Shown here: piece after piece, positions 24,879-32,416 of the stretch
Layout: every line of letters begins with the position of its first letter
How positions within the stretch are numbered: the stretch's first letter is position 1
Assembly (NCBI GenBank): GCA_029055435.1
Contig: JAIDDH010000154.1
Location: forward strand, 1 to 41,600
DNA length: 41,600 nucleotides
Source: Acetatifactor sp.
GTDB taxonomy: Bacteria; Bacillota; Clostridia; Lachnospirales; Lachnospiraceae
Direction of reading: 5' to 3'
Translations under genes and position numbers: made by a program
The notes under the pieces: generated by a model
Seen by the model: the letters and a program-made list of their open reading frames with translations, nothing else
The model's database searches: none
What the model was told of the DNA's origin: nothing

Positions 24879-26156
24879 CTAGAAACTTGTGGAAAACACC
24901 TCGCTGCACAACCTATTGCAATATTCCAGGGAAAACGCCGAATCCTGTCTGACAATGGCATTCCGCTCCGCAAGCTCTTCTGTATAATCAGACAAAGCAT
25001 AGACGGTTACACCATCCGTACCCTCCTCCACATGGCAGACCAGAGGCGTCACCCCGTAATCTGCAATATAGACCTCTCCGTCCTCGTTCCTCTCCAAAGT
25101 GATCTGTGCCATACCGCCCACCATGCGGTTTGCCACACCCGCTCCGGTTCCCGAAGTCCAGTTCACAAAATTACCCAGAGAATAGTAGACCAACATTTCC
25201 GAACCCTGTTCCTCATCCTTCACCCACTCTATGGGCTCTATCACATGGGGATGAGTACCCAGCACCAAATCCGCGCCGCCCTGTAAAAATATCTGCGTCC
25301 ATTTTTTCTGGCTCTCCGAAACATCCAGCAAATATTCCGTTCCCCAATGAGGGCATACCACCGTAAAATCCGCCATCTCCTCCGCCTTCTGCAAATCGGC
25401 CTTCACCCGCTCTTCCTCAAGAAGATTTACCGCATAAGGCATGCTCTCCGGGAGCGGTATGCCATTGGTTCCATAGGTATAATTCAAGACAGCGATGCGA
25501 ATACCATTCTGCTCACAGACATAAATCTCATCCTGCGCTTCCTCGCTGTCATAAATCCCCAACACGGCGATATCCGAATGCTTGTCCTGCCAAAAATCCA
25601 GACAGTTTGTAATCCCTCTGCTCCCCTTGTCCAAAGCGTGATTGGTGGCATGACAAATCACATCAAATCCTGCCTCCACCAAAGCATCTCCTGCTGCATA
25701 GGGCGCATTAAAAGCGGGATACCCGGAGATACCCAGCTCCTCTCCTCCCAGAATTACCTCCTGATTGACGATAGCCACATCAGCCGCCTGTATCTCTTCC
25801 TGCAAATTGGCGAAAATCGCCGTGAAATCATAGCTGCCGTCACTCTGCAGAGCGCTCTCCTCCACAGGAGTATGCAGAAGAATATCTCCCACCATTAAAA
25901 TGGAGAGAGAGTCGGGGACTGTCTCCTCATCTGTCCCCGACTCCTGCACAATCTCTTCGCTTGGTGCAGTGTCCTGACTTGCCTCCAGACCAGCCTCACT
26001 CAGCACAGTCTCGTCCTGACTCTTCTCCAGACCAGTCTCACCCGATGCGTCTGTCACAATATTCTTTTGGCCGCATCCCGCCAACACACAAACCAGCACA
26101 CAAAACAGTACCAAAATCCGATTCCACGAAGTTTTCCACAAATCCGTTTTTTTCAT
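24879..26156 (-). CDS. CapA-family lipoprotein
   Basis: A 425-residue lipoprotein (VLAGCG, C28) with an acidic Ser/Glu linker and a CapA (PGA_cap) domain of the calcineurin-like metallophosphatase fold. Key motifs are MVGDILLH, VAIVNQEV, ATNHALDKG, CPHWGTEY and GTHPHVIEP, which supply the metal ligands. CapA proteins take part in poly-gamma-glutamate capsule handling, but many stand-alone members have other or unknown roles, and no capB, capC or capE gene is nearby. It lies 18 nt downstream of the anti-sigma factor gene and may belong to its regulon. Confidence 0.88.
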   Translation of the reverse strand: MKKTDLWKTSWNRILVLFCVLVCVLAGCGQKNIVTDASGETGLEKSQDETVLSEAGLEASQDTAPSEEIVQESGTDEETVPDSLSILMVGDILLHTPVEESALQSDGSYDFTAIFANLQEEIQAADVAIVNQEVILGGEELGISGYPAFNAPYAAGDALVEAGFDVICHATNHALDKGSRGITNCLDFWQDKHSDIAVLGIYDSEEAQDEIYVCEQNGIRIAVLNYTYGTNGIPLPESMPYAVNLLEEERVKADLQKAEEMADFTVVCPHWGTEYLLDVSESQKKWTQIFLQGGADLVLGTHPHVIEPIEWVKDEEQGSEMLVYYSLGNFVNWTSGTGAGVANRMVGGMAQITLERNEDGEVYIADYGVTPLVCHVEEGTDGVTVYALSDYTEELAERNAIVRQDSAFSLEYCNRLCSEVFSTSF

Positions 26157-26174
26157 ATTATGTCTCCCAAGCTT

Positions 26175-27413
26175 TTATTGACATAATCCCTCCAATACCT
26201 GAAGGATTTCCGGCGATAGATTATCCCCGTATATTTTATCCGACCCGTCAATATATATAAAATTCTCTCCAATTCTATAACAATCCAGACTCACAATGAT
26301 ACCGTCCAGGCTGTTTTGATTGGTAAGCTCTATATCCATCTGATACCGGTACAGATATCTCGTTTGATCATATCCCTTGACATTGAGAAGAATGTCTGTT
26401 ACATAATAATCCCATTCCGTTAATTTGTCCAGTTCTTCATTCATTTTATCCTGCAAAGAATTCGTGCCATCCTCCATATCCTGCTCTGATTTGATACTCA
26501 TCCGCATCTGCCCGTGCTCGGCCAAAATCGTGTCCCCCTGCAGGGCGCGCTGTCCGGAGGAGAGTATAATCTGTTTTGTCAGGGCTATCATACCATCCTT
26601 CGCTCTATTAGGCAGACAGGAAAACAGACTGTCATCTGTGTGATAGGATTCTACATACTCAGACTTTGCCTCATCCTTTACCGCTGCGCTGGTATAAGAT
26701 AAATAGGGATCGCCAAAATAATCATCCACCATATATTTTCCATCCAAATCTTTATAGAGAGACATATAATACTCAATCTGGTCTGTCCCTTCAAATTTCA
26801 GGGCAATATATATCGTCCTGTTCCACCCCGTATCCGGCGCCTCCCGATAGCTGATTTCCTCAATTCCCTTATAGGTCAAATTCTTACCGTCAAAGTACTG
26901 GTGGTATTTTGCCATAATAGCTTCTTTTATCTCCGTATCATAAATGTCTTCGTCATTATAGAGCATACGGATGACAGCCGATTCATCATCCCGCAGCATG
27001 AATCCGCTAGAAAGTCTTTCATATAAAGGTTCTATATTTCCGGAGGCAAACTCTTTTCCAATATGTTCAAAACAAGCTGCATCATAAATCAATTCAAAAC
27101 TGATATTTGTTCTGGTAATCTGTCCGTAAGTGAGAAACGCCGTAGCTCCCGCAAGCAACAATAAGAAAAACACACATATTGCAATCTGAAGATTCTTTCT
27201 GCGCATCTTTTTCTTAACCTTTTTCAATGGCAGAATGGACTGTTTCCACTCCTGATTATCATCAGGCAGAACGGATTCCTGCTCCATGCTCTGTTTTAAC
27301 TGTCTGCAGCTCTCACAGGACTCCAGATGCTCTTCCAGCTGTTTTTTCGTATCTTCACTGCATAATCCGTCAAAATATAAGGGAAATAAATCTCTGGCAA
27401 TATTACATTTCAT
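26175..27413 (-). CDS. Zinc-finger anti-sigma factor, membrane-anchored
   Basis: A 412-residue protein. Residues 1-45 carry a ZAS-type anti-sigma motif: C3, then H29, C33 and C36 (HLESCESC). A membrane helix follows at about 77-97. The remaining 310 residues are extracellular and of a fold I do not recognise. This is the layout of anti-sigma factors that hold an ECF sigma factor at the membrane until an outside signal arrives. The start overlaps the sigma factor stop by 4 nt. The extracellular sensor is unusually large for this class. Confidence 0.85.
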   Translation of the reverse strand: MKCNIARDLFPLYFDGLCSEDTKKQLEEHLESCESCRQLKQSMEQESVLPDDNQEWKQSILPLKKVKKKMRRKNLQIAICVFFLLLLAGATAFLTYGQITRTNISFELIYDAACFEHIGKEFASGNIEPLYERLSSGFMLRDDESAVIRMLYNDEDIYDTEIKEAIMAKYHQYFDGKNLTYKGIEEISYREAPDTGWNRTIYIALKFEGTDQIEYYMSLYKDLDGKYMVDDYFGDPYLSYTSAAVKDEAKSEYVESYHTDDSLFSCLPNRAKDGMIALTKQIILSSGQRALQGDTILAEHGQMRMSIKSEQDMEDGTNSLQDKMNEELDKLTEWDYYVTDILLNVKGYDQTRYLYRYQMDIELTNQNSLDGIIVSLDCYRIGENFIYIDGSDKIYGDNLSPEILQVLEGLCQ

Positions 27414-27931
27414 AAAAACTCCTCCTTTTCCTGAAATTTCTCAATAATTTTTATCTTCGCACGATAATAGGTTACTCTGGCCCATGTGTCGTTCTTCTGA
27501 AACAGCTCCGCAATTTCTCCGAAGGAATACTCCCCATATACCCGCATCATAAATACTTCTTTATATGGTTCCTCCAGAGTGTGAAGAATTTTTTTGATAA
27601 CATCTGCCCGCTCATTTAAGATTATCTTTTCAAGCGCTGTATCATGAAAAGGCTCTGTCTTCTGAAGAAACAATTCTGCGTTATTTTCCACATATTCATC
27701 GTAGGATTGCTGCCGATTATGCTTCCGGCAATAATTCAGATATTCGTTTTTGGCAATCTGACAGAGCCATGTAGATATCTTGCTTTCACCGTGAAAGGAA
27801 TCGATTTTCGTAATTGCCTTTAAAAAAGTAGTCTGCACGATATCTTCCGCCAGGTCCTTATCTCTGCATTTTAAGTAAATGAAATGGTAGATCATGATTG
27901 CGTATTCTTCGTATAAATCACCTAATTCCAC
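27410..27931 (-). CDS. ECF-family RNA polymerase sigma factor
   Basis: A 173-residue sigma-70 family protein. Region 2 is at about residues 6-70 (AEDIVQTTFLKA, STWLCQIAKNEYLNYCRK). Region 4 is at about 105-165 with LEEPYKEVFMMRVYGEYSFG and a helix-turn-helix. I prefer the GTG at 27931, which lies behind AAAGGAGGG. The ATG at 27958 has no ribosome site and would add nine residues. It is paired with the anti-sigma factor just downstream, so it probably activates its own operon. Confidence 0.9.
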   Translation of the reverse strand: MELGDLYEEYAIMIYHFIYLKCRDKDLAEDIVQTTFLKAITKIDSFHGESKISTWLCQIAKNEYLNYCRKHNRQQSYDEYVENNAELFLQKTEPFHDTALEKIILNERADVIKKILHTLEEPYKEVFMMRVYGEYSFGEIAELFQKNDTWARVTYYRAKIKIIEKFQEKEEFL

Positions 27932-27969
27932 AGACAGATACCCTCCTTTCCCTGTCATTTATTATATTT

Positions 27970-27995
27970 GACACGGTTTGCAGAAAATCGTTACA
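27970..27995 (-). promoter_or_regulatory. Possible self-activated ECF promoter of the sigma factor gene
   Basis: On the minus strand TGTAAC (27995-27990) and CGTGTC (27975-27970) are 14 nt apart, about 40 nt upstream of the GTG start. This resembles the AAC/CGT form of ECF promoters, and such sigma factors commonly drive their own operon. The spacing is a little short. Confidence 0.45.
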
Positions 27996-28016
27996 GAATT
28001 TAAATCAAATTAAAAT

Positions 28017-28058
28017 AAATAGGAGGAATTTCTCCCGATTGAGAAATTCCTCCTATTT
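28017..28058 (-). terminator. Terminator after trpB2
   Basis: A perfect 18-bp stem (28017-28034 and 28041-28058) with a 6-nt loop, 10 nt past the trpB2 stop. The minus strand then runs into an AT-rich T-tract. It also isolates trpB2 from the sigma factor operon. Confidence 0.85.
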
Positions 28059-28068
28059 GCTTCAACTT

Positions 28069-29457
28069 TTAGATATCATTTCCGGGAAATCTGGGAATTC
28101 CGGCAAATCCCTTGGCCAGCTCCTCATCCGAAGGAATATGATCGCTCATTTCTCCGTTGTTGTAGCGCTCATAAGCCACCATATCAAAATATCCCGTTCC
28201 GGTAAGGCCGAAGAGAATCGTCTTTTCTTCACCGGTCTCTTTGCATTTTAAGGCTTCGTCTATTGCCACTTTAATAGCATGAGAGCTCTCCGGTGCGGGC
28301 AGGATACCCTCCACTCTCGCAAATTCCTCTGCCGCCTTGAACACGGAAGTCTGTTCCACGCTGACCGCTTCCATATAGCCGTCTGCGTACAGCTGTGACA
28401 GCACGGAACTCATGCCATGGTAACGCAGTCCTCCCGCATGATTAGCAGCGGGAATAAAACTGCTGCCCAAAGTATACATTTTCGCCAGAGGACATACCTT
28501 TCCTGTATCACAGAAATCATATACATATTTTCCTCTGGTAAAGCTGGGACAAGAGGCAGGCTCAACTGCAATAATTCTGTAATCTGCTTCGCCTCGCAGT
28601 TTTTCTCCCATAAACGGAGAAATCAGGCCTCCTAAATTGGAACCGCCGCCGGCACATCCGATGATCACATCCGGCTTAATGCCATACTTATCCATTGCAG
28701 CCTTGGACTCAAGTCCAATCACGGATTGATGAAGAAGAACCTGTGTCAGCACAGAACCTAACACATAACGATATCCTTCCTGAGAAGTAGCAGCTTCCAC
28801 CGCCTCCGAAATAGCGCATCCAAGGCTTCCTGTGGTTCCCGGGAATTCCTTCAGAATCTTCCGTCCTACTTCAGTGGTATCAGAGGGAGAAGGAGTCACA
28901 TTTGCTCCATAGGTCCGCATAACCTCTCTCCGGAAAGGTTTCTGTTCATAAGAACATTTTACCATATAGACCTGACAATCAAGTCCCAGATAGGCACATG
29001 CCATGGAAAGCGCTGTTCCCCATTGTCCTGCTCCGGTCTCTGTAGTCACACCCTTAAGTCCCTGATTCTTGGCATAATAAGCCTGAGCAATCGCTGAATT
29101 CAACTTATGGCTTCCGCTCGTATTGTTACCCTCAAATTTGTAATAAATTTTGGCGGGCGTCTGCAGCTTCTCCTCCAGACAATAAGCGCGAACCAACGGA
29201 GACGGACGATACATTTTATAAAACTTCTTAATCTCCTCCGGAATCGGAAAATACGGCGTTGTATCGTCAAGCTCCTGCCTGCACAATTCTTCACAGAAAA
29301 TACCGCTCATCTCCTCAAGGGTCAATGGCTGCAGAGTGCCGGGATTCAACAGCGGCGCCGGTTTATTCTTCATATCCGCGCGCACATTATACCAGCTATC
29401 CGGCATTTCATGTTCTTCCAAATAGATTTTATAAGGAATTATCTTTTCTTTACTCAT
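28069..29457 (-). CDS. trpB2: TrpB2-type tryptophan synthase beta chain
   Basis: A 462-residue PLP enzyme of the TrpB2 type, which condenses indole with serine and typically stands alone without trpA. The PLP lysine is K118 in NNTSGSHKLNSA. The phosphate-binding loop GCAGGGSNLGG and the ETGAGQWG motif are present. ATG 29457 is chosen because GGAG precedes it. A longer frame from 29505 would start inside the predicted promoter. No other trp genes are nearby, so indole salvage is likely. Confidence 0.9.
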   Translation of the reverse strand: MSKEKIIPYKIYLEEHEMPDSWYNVRADMKNKPAPLLNPGTLQPLTLEEMSGIFCEELCRQELDDTTPYFPIPEEIKKFYKMYRPSPLVRAYCLEEKLQTPAKIYYKFEGNNTSGSHKLNSAIAQAYYAKNQGLKGVTTETGAGQWGTALSMACAYLGLDCQVYMVKCSYEQKPFRREVMRTYGANVTPSPSDTTEVGRKILKEFPGTTGSLGCAISEAVEAATSQEGYRYVLGSVLTQVLLHQSVIGLESKAAMDKYGIKPDVIIGCAGGGSNLGGLISPFMGEKLRGEADYRIIAVEPASCPSFTRGKYVYDFCDTGKVCPLAKMYTLGSSFIPAANHAGGLRYHGMSSVLSQLYADGYMEAVSVEQTSVFKAAEEFARVEGILPAPESSHAIKVAIDEALKCKETGEEKTILFGLTGTGYFDMVAYERYNNGEMSDHIPSDEELAKGFAGIPRFPGNDI

Positions 29458-29495
29458 ACTTTTCTCCAATCCTTCTAAAATTTCCCTACTAATGC

Positions 29496-29524
29496 ATCGT
29501 AGCATTTTTTGAGTATTTCTACAA
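29496..29524 (-). promoter_or_regulatory. Promoter for trpB2
   Basis: On the minus strand, TTGTAG (29524-29519) and TACGAT (29501-29496, preceded by TGC) are 17 nt apart, 39 nt upstream of the ATG at 29457. It lies just outside the IS66-like element. Confidence 0.5.
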
Positions 29525-29553
29525 GAGTAAAAAACAGATAAAGTTAATCAAAT

Positions 29554-29731
29554 GTAACAGTTTGGCCTAAAATATTGCAATTGCTGTTTCAACAGGGTCG
29601 GAAGGGGGTATAGAGATGGATTTGCAGCTGGGTTCAGTTGGGTTCCACCAATGTCTGCAAATCCATCCCTATACCTCCTGTCTCGATACTGCTGAATGTA
29701 GCAATCATAATATTTTAGACTGAACTGTTAC
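29554..29731. mobile_element. 178-bp MITE with IS66-type ends and 8-bp target duplication
   Basis: The segment is one long imperfect palindrome. It starts GTAACAGTT and ends AACTGTTAC, with matching halves continuing inward (CTAAAATATT with AATATTTTAG, GATGGATTTGCAG with CTGCAAATCCATC). The direct repeat AATCAAAT flanks it exactly at 29546-29553 and 29732-29739. IS66-family elements characteristically have inverted ends starting GTAA and make 8-bp duplications, so I read this as a short non-autonomous derivative. It has no ORF. Together with its flanks it fills most of the 29506-29832 gap between two divergent genes. Transcribed, it would form a long hairpin. Confidence 0.8.
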
Positions 29732-29750
29732 AATCAAATGAATCCCAGAC

Positions 29751-29779
29751 TTGAAGAGTCATACGAATTACAGTACAAT
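29751..29779 (+). promoter_or_regulatory. Promoter for the 29833 gene
   Basis: TTGAAG (29751-29756) and TACAAT (29774-29779) are 17 nt apart, about 53 nt before the ATG, just beyond the right target duplication of the MITE. Confidence 0.55.
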
Positions 29780-29832
29780 AGTGACATCAAAAGAAACCGG
29801 AGTCAGATGAAAACGACAGGAGATAATATTTC

Positions 29833-30576
29833 ATGCCTGATCAACGGGCCTTTCAGGCCGCTAAAGATAAAATCATAGGAGTGGACAGACAGCGTCTTGG
29901 TATCGGCACGCTTTCGGAGAAGACTGTCCACGCAATTCTGAAGAATTTTTATGAATCGGACGAAGATCATCAGGAAATTCCCATCGATAATTATGTGGCA
30001 GACATCTATCACGACGGTGAGATCATAGAGATTCAGACTCGGCAATTTAATAAAATGCGCAATAAACTCAGTGCCTTTCTGCCTCTCTACCCCGTTACTA
30101 TCGTTTATCCCATCCCGAGAGAAAAGTGGGTTATCTGGATAGATCAGGAGAGCGGCGAGCTGAGCAAGCCCCGGAAATCTCCGAAAAAAGGCAGTCCTTA
30201 TATGGTTTTTCCGGAATTATATAAAATCAAAATGTTTTTGAAAAATCCGAATCTGCGTCTGAAGCTGGTTCTTATGGATATGGAGGAATACAAACTGTTA
30301 AATGGCTGGAGCAGGGATAAAAAGAAGGGATCCAGCCGCTATGACCGAATCCCTACACAATTAGTAGAAGAAGTAGAAATCAATTGTCTGAAAGATTATA
30401 TGCAGTTTGTGCCCTATGAACTGGAAGATGAATTTACCGTAAAGGACTTCGGTAAAGCCGCACATATTCCTGTTTCCCTGGCGGGCATTACTGTAAATAT
30501 TTTATATTATATCGGTATCATCGATCGCACAGGGAAAAAGGGAAATGCTTATCTGTATATGATTCATGAGCATTAA
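29833..30576 (+). CDS. Conserved hypothetical protein with possible nuclease-like N-terminus
   Basis: A 247-residue soluble protein, family not firmly recognised. A short stretch, NYVADIYHDGEIIEIQT (residues 53-69), resembles a PD-(D/E)XK nuclease core. D57 and E66 are in place, and the usual lysine is replaced by Q68. The C-terminal part looks like a winged-helix domain (VKDFGKAAHIPVSLAGITVN). An AGGAG site precedes the ATG. It could be a DNA-binding or nucleic-acid-processing protein, or an inactive nuclease relative. It stands alone between the MITE and a convergent antiporter gene 8 nt away. Confidence 0.65.
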   Translation: MPDQRAFQAAKDKIIGVDRQRLGIGTLSEKTVHAILKNFYESDEDHQEIPIDNYVADIYHDGEIIEIQTRQFNKMRNKLSAFLPLYPVTIVYPIPREKWVIWIDQESGELSKPRKSPKKGSPYMVFPELYKIKMFLKNPNLRLKLVLMDMEEYKLLNGWSRDKKKGSSRYDRIPTQLVEEVEINCLKDYMQFVPYELEDEFTVKDFGKAAHIPVSLAGITVNILYYIGIIDRTGKKGNAYLYMIHEH

Positions 30577-30584
30577 GGGAGTTT

Positions 30585-31772
30585 TTATGCCTCCGCTTCA
30601 CATTGTTTATCTTTGGCATACAGCACTTTCAATATAATCGGCGTCGTAATGCTGGACACGATAATCAGCAAAATCACCGACGTAAAATATACGGAAGTGA
30701 GAAGTCCCACAGACAGACCCTTCTGTGCCACGATCAAAGCCACTTCTCCTCTCGTCATCATGCCTACGCCTACCTTCAGAGAATCGGAAAAATTGAATCT
30801 GCAAAGCTTTGCCATGAGTCCGCAGCCAACAATTTTGCAGACCAAAGCCACAATCACAAATCCCACGGAAAAGAGTAAAATCCCGGTGTCGATATTGTCG
30901 ATGTTGGTCTTTAATCCGATACTCGCAAAGAAAATCGGATCAAACAGCATATAGGAATTCGTGTCCATCTTATTTGCTATGTAGTCGGAATCTCTGAGGG
31001 AACAGAGAATGATACCAGCCACATATGCGCCGGTAATATCCGCGATACCGAAATATTTCTCTGCAATATAAGCAAATGAGAAGCAGAGAGCAAGACCCAG
31101 AATAGGAATTCTTCTGGTGTGAGGATATCTCTCATCAATCTTCTTAAATATTTTGTAGAGAATGAATCCAATCACCAGTACAAATATAAAAAACAATATA
31201 GTGGAAATAATCACCTGCCCCGGGTTGGAGTCAGGATTCTTGACACCCACAACGAAGGTAAGGACAATAATGCCGATGACATCATCGATGATGGCGGCGC
31301 TCAAAATCGTAGTTCCGACTTTTCCTTTTAATTTACCCAATTCCTTCAGAGACTGCACTGTGATGCTCACGCTGGTGGCCGTCATAATAACGCCGATGAA
31401 AACCGCCATATAAAATTTCTCGGAACCCCAGGGAGCCGCTCCGTAAAATCCCATATAGAGCAGCGTTCCGCCAAGCAGCGGAACAAATACTCCCGCACAG
31501 GCAATCAGAAACGCGATGGGTCCTGTCTTTAACAGTTCTTTTAAATTTGTCTCCAGGCCTGCGGAAAACATTAAGAGGATTACGCCTATTTCCGCCATCT
31601 GTGTCAGAAACTCAGTCTGCTGCACAAATCCAAGAATACTGGGCCCGATCAGAAGACCCGCGATAATCTCGCCCACAACCTGGGGCGCTTTCAGTTTTCT
31701 CGCCACAAGTCCGAAAAACTTCGCAAACACAATGATAATGGCAAGGTCTTTAAAAATTATATACGCTTCCAT
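30585..31772 (-). CDS. CPA2-family cation:proton antiporter
   Basis: A 395-residue membrane protein with about 12 helices and the CPA2 (KefB/NapA-like) signature. The paired aspartates of the ion site lie in SAAIIDDVIGII. Repeat-like GxxE/R-rich segments follow (ADITGAYVAGI, MMTRGEVALIVAQKG). There is no C-terminal TrkA-N regulatory domain. It exchanges Na+ or K+ for protons across the membrane, and the ion is not decided by sequence. AAGGAG precedes the ATG and it lies 15 nt after the YbaK-type gene, suggesting one operon. Confidence 0.88.
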   Translation of the reverse strand: MEAYIIFKDLAIIIVFAKFFGLVARKLKAPQVVGEIIAGLLIGPSILGFVQQTEFLTQMAEIGVILLMFSAGLETNLKELLKTGPIAFLIACAGVFVPLLGGTLLYMGFYGAAPWGSEKFYMAVFIGVIMTATSVSITVQSLKELGKLKGKVGTTILSAAIIDDVIGIIVLTFVVGVKNPDSNPGQVIISTILFFIFVLVIGFILYKIFKKIDERYPHTRRIPILGLALCFSFAYIAEKYFGIADITGAYVAGIILCSLRDSDYIANKMDTNSYMLFDPIFFASIGLKTNIDNIDTGILLFSVGFVIVALVCKIVGCGLMAKLCRFNFSDSLKVGVGMMTRGEVALIVAQKGLSVGLLTSVYFTSVILLIIVSSITTPIILKVLYAKDKQCEAEA

Positions 31773-31787
31773 TTTAAATCAACTCCT

Positions 31788-32270
31788 TTATTCCGCAATA
31801 TCAGGCAATTTACAGATATCCGCCCACTCTGCACCGGGACAGGAGCGCTCCAGTTCCTCTATGGTCAGTCTCACACAACTGCTGGAGCTACCTGCTGCCG
31901 GAAGAGCCATGTCAAAACGCTTCATGGATTCATCCAGATATACCTTGGTCTTTCCCTCTGGATTTGCATAAGGGCACACGCCTCCGATGGTATGTCCGGT
32001 GTACTCCACAACTTCTTCCGGAGTCAGCATCTTTGCCTTCATGCCAAATTTGTCTTTAAACTTTCTGTTATCCACCTTTGTGTCGCCGCTGGTCACGATC
32101 AGTACTGCGTGATCTCCTACCTTAAAGGACAGTGTCTTTGCGATCATGGCGGGAATCACACCTGCAGCGTGAGCCGCGAGCTCCACTGTGGCGCTGGATT
32201 CCGTAAACTCTTCCACCTTTTCATCCAGATTAAACTGTTTCAAATATTCTTTCACCGTTGCAACTGACAT
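31788..32270 (-). CDS. YbaK/EbsC-type aminoacyl-tRNA deacylase
   Basis: A 160-residue protein of the YbaK/ProX family, which hydrolyses mischarged tRNAs such as Cys-tRNA(Pro). The conserved K45 (AKTLSF) and the TIGGVCPYA and PAAGSSSSCV motifs are present. The exact tRNA target is not decided. GAAAGGG precedes the ATG. It lies downstream of the gyrA terminator and upstream of the antiporter gene. Confidence 0.88.
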   Translation of the reverse strand: MSVATVKEYLKQFNLDEKVEEFTESSATVELAAHAAGVIPAMIAKTLSFKVGDHAVLIVTSGDTKVDNRKFKDKFGMKAKMLTPEEVVEYTGHTIGGVCPYANPEGKTKVYLDESMKRFDMALPAAGSSSSCVRLTIEELERSCPGAEWADICKLPDIAE

Positions 32271-32323
32271 TTTAACACCCTTTCTTTTCTATTCATAATT
32301 ATTCTTATATCGCACACAATAAG

Positions 32324-32353
32324 AAAAGTTTGTACCCCATGGCACAAACTTTT
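32324..32353 (-). terminator. Terminator after gyrA
   Basis: A hairpin with a 10-bp stem, AAAAGTTTGT and ACAAACTTTT, about 65 nt beyond the gyrA stop. The T-run at the end of the stem on either strand could serve transcripts in both directions. It divides the origin cluster from the YbaK/antiporter genes. Confidence 0.55.
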
Positions 32354-32416
32354 CCGGTACATCCTCATATAATCTACACCCAAAAAACAGGAATTTCAAG
32401 AAATTTTTCAGTATTT

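Noticed and set aside
27932..27958. ATG start for the ECF sigma gene at 27958
   Set aside because: No ribosome site precedes it, while the GTG at 27931 follows AAAGGAGGG.
29458..29505. Longer start for trpB2 at 29505
   Set aside because: It has no ribosome site and would overlap the likely -10 promoter element; the internal ATG at 29457 has GGAG upstream.
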